From Lathyrus oleraceus (taxonomy: Eukaryota; Streptophyta; Magnoliopsida; Fabales; Fabaceae), in assembly GCF_024323335.1 (NCBI RefSeq), contig NC_066583.1:270744916-270808915 (forward strand): DNA of 64,000 nt. The letters are read 5' to 3'. The translations under genes and the position numbers were made by a program. This document shows, in pieces, positions 47,291 to 59,409 of this stretch. Each line of letters starts with the position of its first letter. The first letter of the stretch is position 1. The notes beneath the pieces are model-generated. The model saw only the letters and a program-made list of their open reading frames with translations. It was not told the origin of the DNA and searched no databases.

Positions 47291-47587
47291 CTGGCATAAA
47301 TTTGGTGGCATTCCCCAAGGGAATCCAGAAGGCATAACAGGAATGTGTTGACTGGCAGCAGTAACAGGAACAGTTGCAGAAGCAATCTCATAAATAACGG
47401 TTCTCTAAGGAGGAAGAGTTTCCAGAGACGGTGATGACTGATTCTGGGTAGCAGTGACAGACTCCATTAGCGTCGTAAGTCTGGAGATCTCGTCCTTTAG
47501 CTCTCGATTCTCTTGCTCTAGATGCTCCATTCTCTTCGATTGATTAGCGTGGGTGTTATAGCGGTGAGAAAGCTTGGCTGAATGCAC
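47291..47587 (-). pseudogene. gag: Element A gag, N-terminus only
   Basis: The frame from 47587 carries the Ogre gag start: MEHLEQENRELKDEISRL, a coiled coil, then a Ser/Thr/Pro-rich linker. A stop at about 47405 and a frameshift precede the proline-rich part with a FPWGMPPN-like stretch (about 47320). The rest of Gag is missing. Confidence 0.8.
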
Positions 47588-47884
47588 AGAAGAAGAATTG
47601 ATAAGACATCTGGCGGAAGAAACCTGTTATACAAATGCAATGTTTTTTATTGTTTTTAATTTCAAGGAACATATGAAATCCTATTTGCAAATATATATAC
47701 AAATAATAATAACAATAATTTGATTGACCATAAAATCTCTTTTTATTCATGAAATTTGGAAGGATTACACTGAGTACAATTTCAAAAACCAAAGTACAAA
47801 TACAAGAGAAAAGGAAAATATCTTCATAAGGATCCCTAGAAATTGCATCAGATGATCTGTCTATGGGTGCATACTTCCTTCATA
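47588..47884 (-). other. Spacer between ORF1 and gag in element A
   Basis: A+T-rich, non-coding. On the minus strand it corresponds to the interval between ORF1 and gag of Ogre. A 78-codon frame at 47556-47792 is only composition-driven. Confidence 0.5.
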
Positions 47885-49305
47885 TGCGTCAAATCTCGGA
47901 CTCAAAGGATGCCTTCATCTGAGCATTCTCGAGGACTAGTTGATCAAAAATCTTCTTCCAAGCACCGGAAGGCTGGGGCATATTAGAGGAAGATAGTTCC
48001 TTTGGATCTCTCTGTCTCTTCACTGATCGGTCTTCAAGAATCTCAATAAGTGCATCCTTGTCTTTCGACTCAAGCTGCAACTCTTCATGATTTTGGCTCA
48101 AAGCATGGAACCGCTCTTCCCACATATCTCTTTATTGCTTCATCTTGGCAAGTGCGTCTTCCAACTCCTCTACATCTTGGTTAGGGAGAGTTGATGGCTC
48201 ATCCATAACCACAAACATAGGTATTTCACAAGCATATGGTATCTTGAGCTCCAAAGCTCTCTTCTTCACCCAAATAGTGTAAGCTTCCAAAGCTACACAA
48301 TTGTGTGGACCAGGCTCGAACCTTCCTTTCTTATGCACGTTATGCCAAACATGTATCATACTTTTCTTCAAGTGTTGGGGATTTTTATCCTCTTGATAAA
48401 ATAGACCTTCTAACTGAGTGTTATTAGGTTTATCTCTCAAGGGGAACCCAAGTTGACGACAGGCCACAACAGGGTTGTAGTTGATTCCTCCTTGTGTACC
48501 AATGAGAGGCACATTAGATAACTCACCACAACTGTCAATAATATCCAAGCTACTCAATGCAAAATCATACCAAATAATATCATCATTAGTGAGAGACATA
48601 AGTCCCTGAGACTATCGTAGACATTGCTTGTTCTCCAAAAAAAAGGCGTCTAAGGCAAGTGCGAAATAAACCACTTGTACAGAAGAGGAATATAACACAC
48701 AATAGGCTCACCACCTTTAGAATTCCTCAAATACCAAGAGAAATACATGTCACCCAATAGATTAGGAACAACATTCCCAATCAATAAGATTCTAATGGCG
48801 TTAACATCAACAAAACTGCCAATGTTATGGAACAAAGTTAAACCATAGATGAGCAACACAAAGATGGCTTCAAAAGCATCCCTGCTACTGACTAGAGAAA
48901 AAATAGTAGCCCTACAAATGAGAAACTCCGAAGTCAAATCAAGAATTCCTCCTTTCTTTACCAAATGAGCATCAATCTCAGATTTCTTCAGATGAAGAGA
49001 TTCAGCTATAACATGAGATCTCGGGATCTCCTCCAATCCACTAAAAGGTACATTATCAGATATGGGTATTCCCAGGAGATGGACATACTCCTCTAACATG
49101 GGCACAAGTTGATAGAGAGGGTCATAAAACTGAACCAAAACACTCAGAAGTCCTTCAACCACATCAGCAGATAACACAACAAGAGCTTCCCATGACATTG
49201 CTTAAAGTTCAAGGGATCTAATACAAAGGATGACAACTTCCTTATCTCTTTCAAATCAGGATATATGGAACTGTACTTCTTAGTGTTCCTTCGTCCATAA
49301 TCCAT
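47885..49305 (-). pseudogene. Ogre ORF1, decayed
   Basis: Ogre elements carry an extra ORF1 of unknown function upstream of gag. The likely start is ATG at 49305-49303 (MDYGRRNTKKY). A one-base shift near 49190 leads to the main frame (49198-48650), with QFYDPLYQLVPMLEEYVHLL and, at its end, PLLYKWFISHLP. After a stop and a shift, 48599-48132 continues with NDDIIWYDFALS and VPLIGTQGGINYNP. A further stop precedes 48125-47889, a helical charged C-terminus. About 470 codons in total, close to expected. No catalytic motif is visible. Confidence 0.8.
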
Positions 49306-50144
49306 GGTTTGAAAATATTTGCAAATAAGACCTTATTTCTTTGAAATTTATTTTCTATGATGATGTCATGATGTGTATGTATGCATAAATGCAACAATCA
49401 CACATAAGGCAAACACAAAAAAAGGTCAAGTGATGGATCAAGCCATCATCAAGATCAATCACCCATTTTGGTGGATTATGGTTTTCACCTTATCAACACC
49501 CAAGTTCCATTTATATTGATGAGACTTGATTGAATCAACCAAGAATTAAAGGGTTTGTTGTGAGTCACGAGCATGGATTCAGGTTAAGAACCATCCCAAA
49601 GGAGTGTACTAAGGATAAAAACATGTAGATTATGTTCTAAGAAGTTCCCAGAGTCTTAATCCCATCTATCGGATATTATAGGTTAGGATGACTGACTCAT
49701 CAACCCATAATATTCTCAAGAGAAACTCGTCTGAGTGTAGTATCGCATAACAACTGTGATCAAGTCTACACCTGAATAGTCTCTGTACTACGTCCTAAAT
49801 AGGCCAATTTGGGTTAAATGTTCTATGATCCTCAACTTCTCAGACTCCAAATCAGAGAAAGCAATGCCTATCCACAAATGACTTGTGTGACATCAGTAGC
49901 TCCAAAAAGGTCTCCACTTAGTAGATGGGTCTCAAGCCAACTTGTTAAGGACTACTCCACACAGGTTTGACATGACTATACCATCCTCATATCTTAATTT
50001 CACTCAAGTTCGGGTTAGAACTTACCTCACCACTTAGAGATCACCAAGCATAACTGACAGATTATATCACACAAACAAGACATACAAAAATCAAATATAC
50101 AAATATATACACATAAAAAGTAGGCTAAACCCACTGAGGACTAC
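49306..50144 (-). other. Element A leader
   Basis: Untranslated sequence between primer-binding site and ORF1. No open frame of interest and no tandem repeat. The A+T content is moderate. Confidence 0.55.
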
Positions 50145-50162
50145 TCCACAACAGAGTCGCCA
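50145..50162 (-). other. Element A primer-binding site (tRNA-Arg type)
   Basis: On the minus strand TGGCGACTCTGTTGTGGA starts nine bases inside the LTR end. TGGCGAC complements a tRNA ending in GTCGCCA, as reported for Ogre with tRNA-Arg. It shows that the LTR at 50172-54944 is the 5' LTR. Confidence 0.75.
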
Positions 50163-50171
50163 CTTAATTTT

Positions 50172-53100
50172 TGTAGCGGTGAATTCATGACCATCAAGCT
50201 ATGGATAAACTTGAAGTCATTAAAACTAGAGTCACCACCGCACTTTTATTATTTCCAAAGGAAAGGGAAAAGTACGAACAAACCCCAAAGATAAGAAGTT
50301 TTCAAATCAAAACTAATAAAATGCTAGAGATTATAGGTAAGGGGGTTGGTTACACAGAGGGAAGGTGTTAGCACCCAAAGTGTCCTAGGTACTCCTAGGG
50401 AGCCCTTTTTATGTATGTATGTTTTGGTATAAAATATGTTTGAAAAAAAAATAGAGTGTGAGGGTGAGAAAAGAATTCATTGATTATATTTTTGTGTTTG
50501 ACAAGACCTTCGGTCTTGTGCCTACGTGCCAACATAAAAATGAGGAATCAAAACCTCGTAGTTCGTGGTAAAAATTTCAAATAAGTTGGTGAATTGCTTT
50601 TAACAAAAGTTTAATAAGGAAAGGCACAAAAGGCCAAAAATTTGAATGGAGTTATTAGTTCTTTTTGTCTTTTGAAATTTAAGTCAATATGGTTAAGTTT
50701 ATTTACAAGTTTGATTTAAGAACGAGTTTGAAAACTCAATGGCATAAGGCCAAAGTTTCTAATCATTAAAACATGTCTAAGTTTGAAATCACAAGCAAAG
50801 AAAGTCTTTGAAAAGAGGGATAAGTTTGAAATTTAAGAAGTGGGAGGAGATGAAGAGACTATTCTAAGCAGAAATTAAAAGTTAAGAGTTAAAAAGATTT
50901 GACCAATGAGATGCAATCCAACAGACAAGAATGTCATATAGAAGCTCATTTTCCTTTGGACTTTAATCAAGCAATGAGCAATTTCCAGACATCATAAAAA
51001 TCAAGCCATCAAATAAAGATGGCCACATCCAAGCAAGCATTCCAATAGCTAGCAGTCTTCATTGTTCTCGTTGTCTTCCAATGTACCATATGAAATATTC
51101 CTTGATCAACTTAGAACAAAACATCAGACACAAGATCAAAATAACAATTAAGCACAAAGACAGAGTAGTAGATGAATCCAAGAAATTCTCAAGTCTTGCA
51201 TCAGATGAAAGCATATTTCAAAGATAACTTAGTCTCAAATGTTGGCCTTGGCCAAGTCCTTTAGCACAGGGAATTTTTCCTAATTCTAAGTCCAAAGTTC
51301 AGATCAAATCCAACAGTCCACCAAATGTTTTTTTAGGGTATTTGTTGTTATTATGTGTTTTTAAGGTCTCAAGACCATAAACAAAACAAAGACAAACAAA
51401 CAAATATATAAAATCACAAGATATGGCTCAAGTGAGCAAAGTGAAAAGGACTTGAAACATAAGCAAGTTGTATGAAATGTAAATGGCAATGGATGCTAAA
51501 TGACTGAAATTTAAATTGCATAAAGTAAATGACTTGAAAGTAAAGCAATAATGAATAAGAGTTAGTCAATGGTTATCCAAATGATAGTCAAAGGTTAGTG
51601 TTGAGTTTTAATTGATTAAGTCATTCTTTGGAGAACACTCAACCATTCATTCACAAATATGAATCATTAAACCAAGACATCTTCCATGAGAAGGGATCCA
51701 ACTTGGATAATTTAACAAGTATGCCACTAGCTCTCATGAAAGGAAAAAAGGTCAAGTCTCCATACAATGCCATGAAGAATGAGAGACTTACAATCTCACT
51801 TACTAGAATGTTATTCCTTAAGGGTCAAATTTAGCTTTATGTTAAGCAATTGTAATTGGACTTATGTAGAAGTCACAACTATCTGAGGCCATGCAATAAA
51901 AATATAGGTGTTAATGCATGTTAGAGATTTGGTACAAGGAACCAAACTCCTAAAACATACCACACACTAAAAAAAAGGGAGAGACCTATCTCATTCATGC
52001 TTGTATTGATTCATCTGACACAAGGTCATTATTGAATTAATTAGCCCTTAGACATTAGAGATTTGATTGGTCAAATGGGGGAAAGGGAAAGAATAGAGAT
52101 GAAATTAAATAGGGAAGGGAAGACAGAAACAAAAATTGATCATGAGAGGAATTTCATCAAATCAAAACCATTCATTCATTTTGGGAGATGAAATGTACAT
52201 TTCACCATTCCTCTAAATCCAATGGTTTTGATCCAACAAAAGTTAAATCAATCATGACCAAGGCCAAAACAGAAAGTCAAACTTCACAAGACCATCAAAA
52301 TAGCTCAACATAATTTTTAAACATTTAATCAATTAAAAATCTCATTAAAAATGAATTAAAATACATTTTAATTTGGTCAAAACCTAAAATCCTTTCAAAA
52401 TACCAAATAAATGGCCAAGGGATTTATCCTAGGTCAAGCAAGGTCAAAGGACCTTAGACAAAAAATTTCACAATTTTTAAAAAGTCAGAAGTATTTTTAA
52501 ACAATTAAAAATATGCACAAAAACATTTAATTCATGAAAAATACCAAAATTAATCCAAAAAATAATTTTAATTCATAATATCGAAGAGAAAATTATTTAA
52601 ATATTTTTGGTGAAATTCTCATATTTTTTGAATTAAAAATGGATTTATTATGAATTAAACAAAATAAGAGTAATTAAAAGAAAATTATAAATTATGAAAA
52701 ATCAGGGACCATCAGATCTCTCTCATTAATTGAGGTGGCAGATTTGATGGCCACGCGTATGGGGAACACAATGGACTTGAGCAAATGCGCTGCAAACAGG
52801 GTCAAACAAATCAAAGGTCTAGATTAAAACGTTTAAACATGATCAAAGGGATGGGAGGGTACCAACACACCATCGGAGCTAGGGCTCCGGTCATCTTCTT
52901 CGGTGGACCTCACTGGACTGGTCCATCATCAACCTTCAATAAAATAAAAAGTGAATACACTAATTTGAAGAGAAAAACACTAGGAATTCAAATCTGCCCT
53001 CAAAATTCTCCAATTCTCACTATATTGAAAGATACGTGGAATTGAAAATTGAGGAGTATGAACTGAGTTGCTTCGATTTGACCTCAAAGCAATTCAATCT

Positions 53101-54944
53101 TGTTGCCTACATTGGTAGGACTTCAGCCAACCAAAAATTAATTGAAATGAAGAGAGAAAGTTTGACAAATATCATCTTTTGTTTGCAGTGATGAAGCTCA
53201 ATCTGGATCTCAATTGGCTTGGGCTTGCTTCCACTTGATTGCATGAGGTGAAATGAGAGCTCAAATGGCTTGGATTCTTGGAGTTTCAACTTCAAAATAG
53301 AACTGAAATTGAAACTCGATTTTCAAATGAAAACCTTCAGGATCATCCTTTATTAGAGTTGGGAAGGTTGCAGGAGCAAAGCTTGGGCCAGACCCATCTC
53401 ATTCTGAGCAGCAAGGCATGTATTTATAGGCTTGGCAATTGATTTTCACACACTTCCATTCAAATACCAAAAATAGTAATTCAAGTGTGCATGCTTGCAT
53501 GGGCGTGTGATAGGCCCATGAAATGATGTAAAAAGGTCCAAAAATGATCAAGAATCATACTGAAAGCCTAACATGAAGCCATGCATTTGTAATTGAGAAG
53601 TGATCATGAGATTCATCCAAATGGAACCATGAAGAGTAACTCTGCACAAGTCATTCAAACCTTGTCCAAATGAAGTGATTTTGGACTTTTTGGAAAGGTG
53701 AGATCAAGGGGAACAACTTTCATGTTGAACACGTTTCCATTTGAATCTTGGATCATGATGAATTTTGAAGTGGTAGTTTGGGAAATCAAACATAATTGAA
53801 AATTTTCTAAGTACCAAGTCAAATGTTCACTACTTCCACCTTGAATAACTTTTCTATGCGCTTTAAATGGAAAAATTTCCTTCATTAATGTTGTATCTCT
53901 TTCAATACTATTCAATTTGGTCACAAATTTGACCTCATTTGGATTTGGCATGAAGGAGTTATGCATTTTAGAAGTTGAGAAAAAATGCTTGTTCAATGGT
54001 AATGGCCCAAAATGACCTATAATGTTTCCTCTTGGCACATGCCTTTGCAAGTTGAATTTGAAGTTTCTCAAAGAATAAAAGTTGGAGAGGACATATTTAA
54101 ATTTATCATGAAACTTGGATGTCCTTTATCTCAAACAAATTGAGTAAGTTACGGTCCTTTGAAGTTGAGCTCCTAACTAGGGCACAAACAAAATGACCTA
54201 TAATCTTTCACCAAAAAAATGACCTTCCAAGCAAAACTAGCTCTTGATGTCAACATGAAAGTTGTTTGGAATGTCATGAAGAGTAAGTTTTACCTTGGAA
54301 TCTTTTTCATATGACAAAAACTGTAGGAGATAGGGTGTAGGGAACCCTAGTTTTAACCAGTTGACTTTCTCTGGTCAACCACCTTGAACCAACTTGCAAA
54401 CTTGAATTTCTCTTGATCTTTGGGACTCATGGGGGGGTCATATATGTATAAGATGAAGTAATATGGAGTATCCTTTGATATATTTAATCAAATGTTGAAG
54501 AAATTTGTTGAGGAAGTCACACAAGATGCCTAGATGAATTAGGGCTTCCAAGGCAAACAAGCTTCAAACTCTTGATGATTTCTTGATCAAGATGATAAGT
54601 GAAGATCATGGGGATCCATATATGATGTATAGAACCAATTTGAACCATATCTTGATTGATCTCCTTGCACTGAGGGTCTCAAACCCTAATTGTGAGCTTG
54701 ATGAGGCATTGGTGGATGCACACACTACCTACAAAAGGTACAAAGCTATACATAAACATATATTTGGTATTTTGGTTAGTAAACAAAGAAAAATAAAGTA
54801 TGATACAATCAAATGTGCTTATTGATTTCTCCCAATGCAAACCCAATTAATAAGGGGTAAGGAGGATGCCAAGGTGTGATCCCAAAGCCAATGCAAATGA
54901 TGAGATAACATGAGGAATCTTAGGGTAAAAATTAGGGTCTTACA
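50172..54944 (-). repeat. Element A 5' LTR
   Basis: The LTR is 4773 bp long. On the minus strand it starts TGTAAGACCCTAATTTTTAC and ends CACCGCTACA. It matches the solo LTR 30386-43805 in start, end, length and internal phrases (for example GGCACGTAGGCA near the U5 end). Its outer flank is CAAAT in the pol of element B. The few open frames inside (51628, 52785, 53655, 54583) have no domain and are not shared with the sister LTR. Confidence 0.88.
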
Positions 54945-56041
54945 CAAATCTCTTCAGCCACATCAAGAATCGGTAGAGGCAATCAACCTTGGCACAGAGG
55001 AAGAGAAGAAAAAGGTCAAGGTCAGGACCACACTTGAAGTAAGCGTCAGAGAGAGATTGGTTAAGCTGCTACAAGAATATGTGGATGTGTTTGCATGGTC
55101 ATACCAAGATATGCCATTTATAGACACTGACATTGTTTTTCACAAGCTAACGATTCATCCAGACTGCCCGCCAGTAAAACAGAAACTCCAAAGAACAAGA
55201 CCAGATATGGCTTTGAAGATTCGTGAAGAAGTCAAACGAAAATTTGATGTCGGTTTTCTCGCAGTGGCGAAGTACCCTTAATGGGTAGCTAATATTGTAC
55301 CTATGCCTAAGAAAGATGGCAAGGTGAGAATGTGTGTTGATTATCGAGATCTAAACAAAGCTAGTCCTAAGGACGATTTCCCTTTGCCACACATTGATAC
55401 TTTGGTAGACAATCCTGCAAAGTTTAATGTTTTCTCCTTCATGGATGAATTTTCATGCTATAACCAGATCAAGATGGCTCCAGATGATATGGAGAAGACC
55501 ATATTCATTACCCCTTGAGGAACATTTTGCTACAAGGTAATGCCTTTCGGTCTCAAAAATGTCGAGACAACTTACCAAAGAGAAATGGTGAGTCTTTTCC
55601 ATGATATGATGCACAAGGAGATAAAGGTTTATGTCGACGACATGATTTCTAAATCCTAGAATGAAGAAGATCATATGAACCATCTAAAGAAGCTGTTTGA
55701 GTGCCTCAGAAAGTTTCAACTACGATTGAACCCTACTAAATGCACATTTGGTGTTCGATCGAGGAAGTTGCTTGGTTTCATCGCTAGTCAACAAGGAATT
55801 GAGGTATACCACGACAAGGTCAGAGCGGTACAAGAAATGCCTACTCCATGCACCGAGCGAGAAGTCAAAGGTTTCCTTGAAAGTTTGATTTACATATCCA
55901 GGTTTATCTCACATATGACTACTACATGTGAGCCTATTTTTAAGTTGCTTCGAAAAGATCAAGCAATTTAATGGAACTCTGATTGTCAAAGAGCTTTTGA
56001 GAAGATCAGACAATACTTGCAAGAGCCTCCTATTATGATTC
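54945..56041 (+). pseudogene. pol: Element B: Ogre pol fragment (RT to RNase H start)
   Basis: The fragment begins in the pre-RT linker (LQPHQESVEAINLGTEE), continues with VFAWSYQDMP (about 55090), VKQKLQRTRPDM, KKDGKVRMCVDYRDLN (about 55305) and the catalytic YVDD (about 55629-55640), and ends in the RNase H start (PPIMIL) where the chromovirus LTR begins. Stops at 55279 (Gln to TAA), 55516 (Trp to TGA), about 55659 (Gln to TAG) and 55969 interrupt one main frame; there is also one shift. The RT core is the best kept Ogre RT here. Its left and right continuations are outside, cut off by A and the chromovirus. Confidence 0.9.
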
Positions 56042-58558
56042 TGTAACACCCCCCAAACTACTACTACTCAAATACAGCACACAATTGCATAATCAGAGTA
56101 AATTAAAGCATGCATACACGAAGGCATCACATTTACTTCTACTAGAAACAATACATGCCATGGTCACATACAAGTAACACGAATTATAAATCAAAACCAA
56201 ATAACCAACATGCAAACTCACACAGCGAAATAACATCTTTCTTCATAAATGGTAAATAGTGATGATTCCCATGAATCATCTACCACAAAATATCGTTGTG
56301 GGATCTAAGGCCACTCAACATCAAAACCAACATATCCAAATAACAAGATAAAAGAGAGCACAACAATATCTCTCAACATCAAAACAAATACAAATAATCC
56401 CATAAACCCTAGTGTTACATGAACAGGGCATTATAGACAACCTAGTCAAAACACAACAAGAACTAGCCTCTGAATCTAATCCTTGTGCAAAGCACCACTA
56501 TCTCTTGTACCTAAGCGATGCCGCGATAGAACATCATTCCAACAGAAGGGTGGGAATTCAAATCATTATATAAAAACATAATAATATGAAATGTATAACA
56601 AACATACATATATTATTAGAATTCGTCACGCTTCATACAAACATGCATCATATCATCTTATTAAAGAATCACATGTTTACCATCATACGATATGACTCAA
56701 CAATCCACAAGTATTCATTTATAAATACTAAACGATGTACAAGAGTCATATTTCACAATGTATCAATTTCATGTACATATTATCATCCATCATCATTTAC
56801 AAATCATCATCAAATATGTATACAACTTTTACATAATTCCATAATGTATACAAGTTACCATTTCATCACATATATCACAAATATGCACACATATCACATT
56901 AACAACACATCAACAATTCATATCAAAGGGATCACCTAAAATCCACGTATATCCATATCTACCAAAATCATATCCACAGAATCATATCACATAATCACAC
57001 AAACATCAATTCACACTGACATGTGCGACTCAATGTGTGACTCAATGCGATATGCATGTGGATCCCATCCGTTATCATTTTCGGCTTGCCGAGCACCTCT
57101 CAAATAGACTATATAACCACATCTAAAGCTCGACTCAACCTTAAGCTTTCAAAAGCCATTCGGCGTTAGGTTTGGGACAAGCAAATAATCTATGTGAGAT
57201 TACCCAACATTGCCTAATTCATAGACTCATGCTAGTGTAAGTGTGCAACAACAACAAGACTCATGCAATTAAGACGATCGCAACCCCTTAATCATACATA
57301 AGCATATCACATCCAACATTTGCACAACATACACCTAACATGACTTCAATCTCAAACAGTACATCAAATACCATTCATCATCTCATCACAACACATTAAC
57401 ATAAAGCAAACAAGCAAATTCATATTATTCATCAAATTCACCAATTCACATCATCACATACATAATTTCAAGTGTTGTGTTTCTTCACAAAATCCATCTA
57501 AAACCATCCAATACATACCAAACAATAGAAAACATGTCATTCACATTCACCACACATACAAGATACATCCATATTAAGATTCTTTTGATAAAATATTAAT
57601 CTACTATTATCAAAATGAATATCATGTTATAGATGATATTCTTAGCTTCGTAACGGTCCAAACATCACCTCAAACGGAGTTACGGTTCAAAAGTTATTGA
57701 ATTTACAAGTTTTTCAAAATGCTGTCAAAACCAGAAAATTTGTTGTTGCGAAAATGCTGTCAAAAACCAGAAAAACTGCTGTTGCAAAAATGCTACTGTC
57801 CAGCATGATTTTCATCATAAAACCACATTAATCCATCATTTTTTATGAAATAAATAGTTATACAATCTATATATATCATATAGCAACTATTAGGATTAGA
57901 GAAACAAGATTCTCAGCTCCACTAATTTTCACCAAAATCCCAAATCAACCATTTTTAAATGAAATTCAAACATGCAATTATACACCAAATCATGTTCTAT
58001 AGACATACTCATTCATGGAGTTCGATATAGAAACATCATAGCATAACATAAACATCAATTTCATAGATTAAAATATAAACACGTGTTAGGGTTTCTCAAA
58101 AATCAAAATTCCCAAATCCTAAGTTTGTGATATCTAACCCACATACATTTCATACATTATGTTTACCCATGACCACTTGAAATCCCACCCTTACCTTAGT
58201 ATAGATGAAATCGCTAGGTCCTTCTTCTTTTAGTTTCCTCTTCTCCTCTTTCTCTTCTCTTCTCTTCTATTCTCTCTTCTTCTCTTGTTTTAAAAAACTA
58301 ACTCTAATCTCTAAAACCCTTACTATCTTTTTAACTCATAATGGGATTAATCCACTTATCCACCCATTCTAATTAATTAGGCCCATTACTAGACAATTTC
58401 TATTTCTACTCATAAAATTCAATTATTCAAATAACACATATATCCAAATAATTCAAATAATCACCAGAACACATATTTAATTAATTATCACACCAAATAA
58501 TGATTAATTAAAATAAATACCTAATAAATAAATACGGAAATTAAATCGGGGTGTTACA
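56042..58558 (-). repeat. Chromovirus 3' LTR
   Basis: The LTR is 2517 bp long with perfect terminal inverted repeats TGTAACACCCC...GGGGTGTTACA. It is A+T-rich and has short repeats of an AAATGCTGTCAAAA unit (about 57718 and 57761). The open frame at 56586-56939 has no domain. A CT-rich run at 58225-58290 lies in U3. Confidence 0.92.
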
Positions 58559-59403
58559 ACTCTCCCCCACTTGAAATATTTTTGTCCTCGAAAATTGCCA
58601 CAAGCAAACAACTCGGGATATGAATCAGTCATCTGACTCTCAAGCTCCCACGTCACATTTACACCAGTCGGTCCTCCCCAAACGACTTTCACCAAAGCGA
58701 TCTCTTTACCACAGAGTTTTTTCACCTCTCTATCTTCTATCCGCATAGGTAATGTCTCAATGGTCAAATTATCTCTTACCTCAACATCATCTAATTGGAC
58801 AACATGCGAAGGATCCGCAATGTATCTCCTCAATTGAGACACGTGAAACACATCATGGAGATTAGCAAGTGACGGCGGCAACGTAATCCGATAAGCCATA
58901 TCACCTACTTTCTCGGAAATCTGATATGAACCAATAAAACGTAGCTTCAACTTACGCGACTTCAATGCTCTACCAACACCCGTTACCAGAGTAACTCTTA
59001 AAAACACATGATCATCTACCTCAAACTCAAGCGCTTTCCTTCTCTTGTCATGGTAACTCTTTTGACGACTCTGAGAAACCTTCATCTTCTCTCTGATCAT
59101 TTTAATTTTATCAGTAGTCTGTTGAACTATCTCAGGTCCAACCACATCAGTCTCTCGAGATTCGTACCAACACAAAGGCGCCCTACACCTTCTACCATAC
59201 AAAGATTCAAACGGAGCCATACCAATACTCGAATGAAAACTATTGTTGTAGGTAAACTCAATCAAAGGAAAATAAATATCCCAAGCACCTCCCTGTTCCA
59301 AAACACAAGCTCTCAAAAGATCCTCAAGCGACTGAATCGTCCTCTCAGTATGACCACCTGTCTGCGGATGATAAGCAGAACTCAAACACAACTTTGTACC
59401 CAA
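58504..59403 (-). pseudogene. int: Chromovirus integrase C-terminus and chromodomain
   Basis: The frame continues the preceding pol frame after one TAA (59410-59412), where the family has Gln. It holds the catalytic Glu (HPQTGGHTERT, about 59372), the GPY/F-like region (about 58960-58900) and a chromodomain (about 58760-58600, with EIALVKVVWGG and a WELES stretch). The chromodomain steers integration to particular chromatin in chromoviruses. The frame runs through the polypurine tract and 55 bp into the 3' LTR before stopping at 58504. Confidence 0.9.
58559..58571 (-). other. Chromovirus polypurine tract
   Basis: On the minus strand GTGGGGGAGAGTT abuts the LTR start at 58558. It lies inside the pol frame. 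Confidence 0.85.
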
Positions 59404-59409
59404 AGCACG

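Larger units (their letters stand above)
19467..54944 (-). mobile_element. Element A: Ogre element carrying two nested solo LTRs
   Basis: Reading right to left: 5' LTR (54944-50172), primer-binding site, leader, ORF1 (49305-47885), gag start, protease part, RT, RNase H, integrase (to 43806), then a solo LTR insertion (43805-30386), integrase again (30385-29550), a solo Athila LTR insertion (29549-20513), integrase end and 3' UTR (20512 to about 19467). The reading frame of the integrase resumes across both insertions. The 3' LTR is not in the window; I infer it lies left of base 1, beyond Ogre1 and the mosaic element. A itself interrupts element B, with CAAAT at 54945-54949 as the expected target duplication. 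Confidence 0.75.

Noticed and set aside
56586..56939. 117-codon plus frame rich in His, Ile and Thr
   Set aside because: It is antisense to the chromovirus LTR and follows from CAT/ATC-rich composition.
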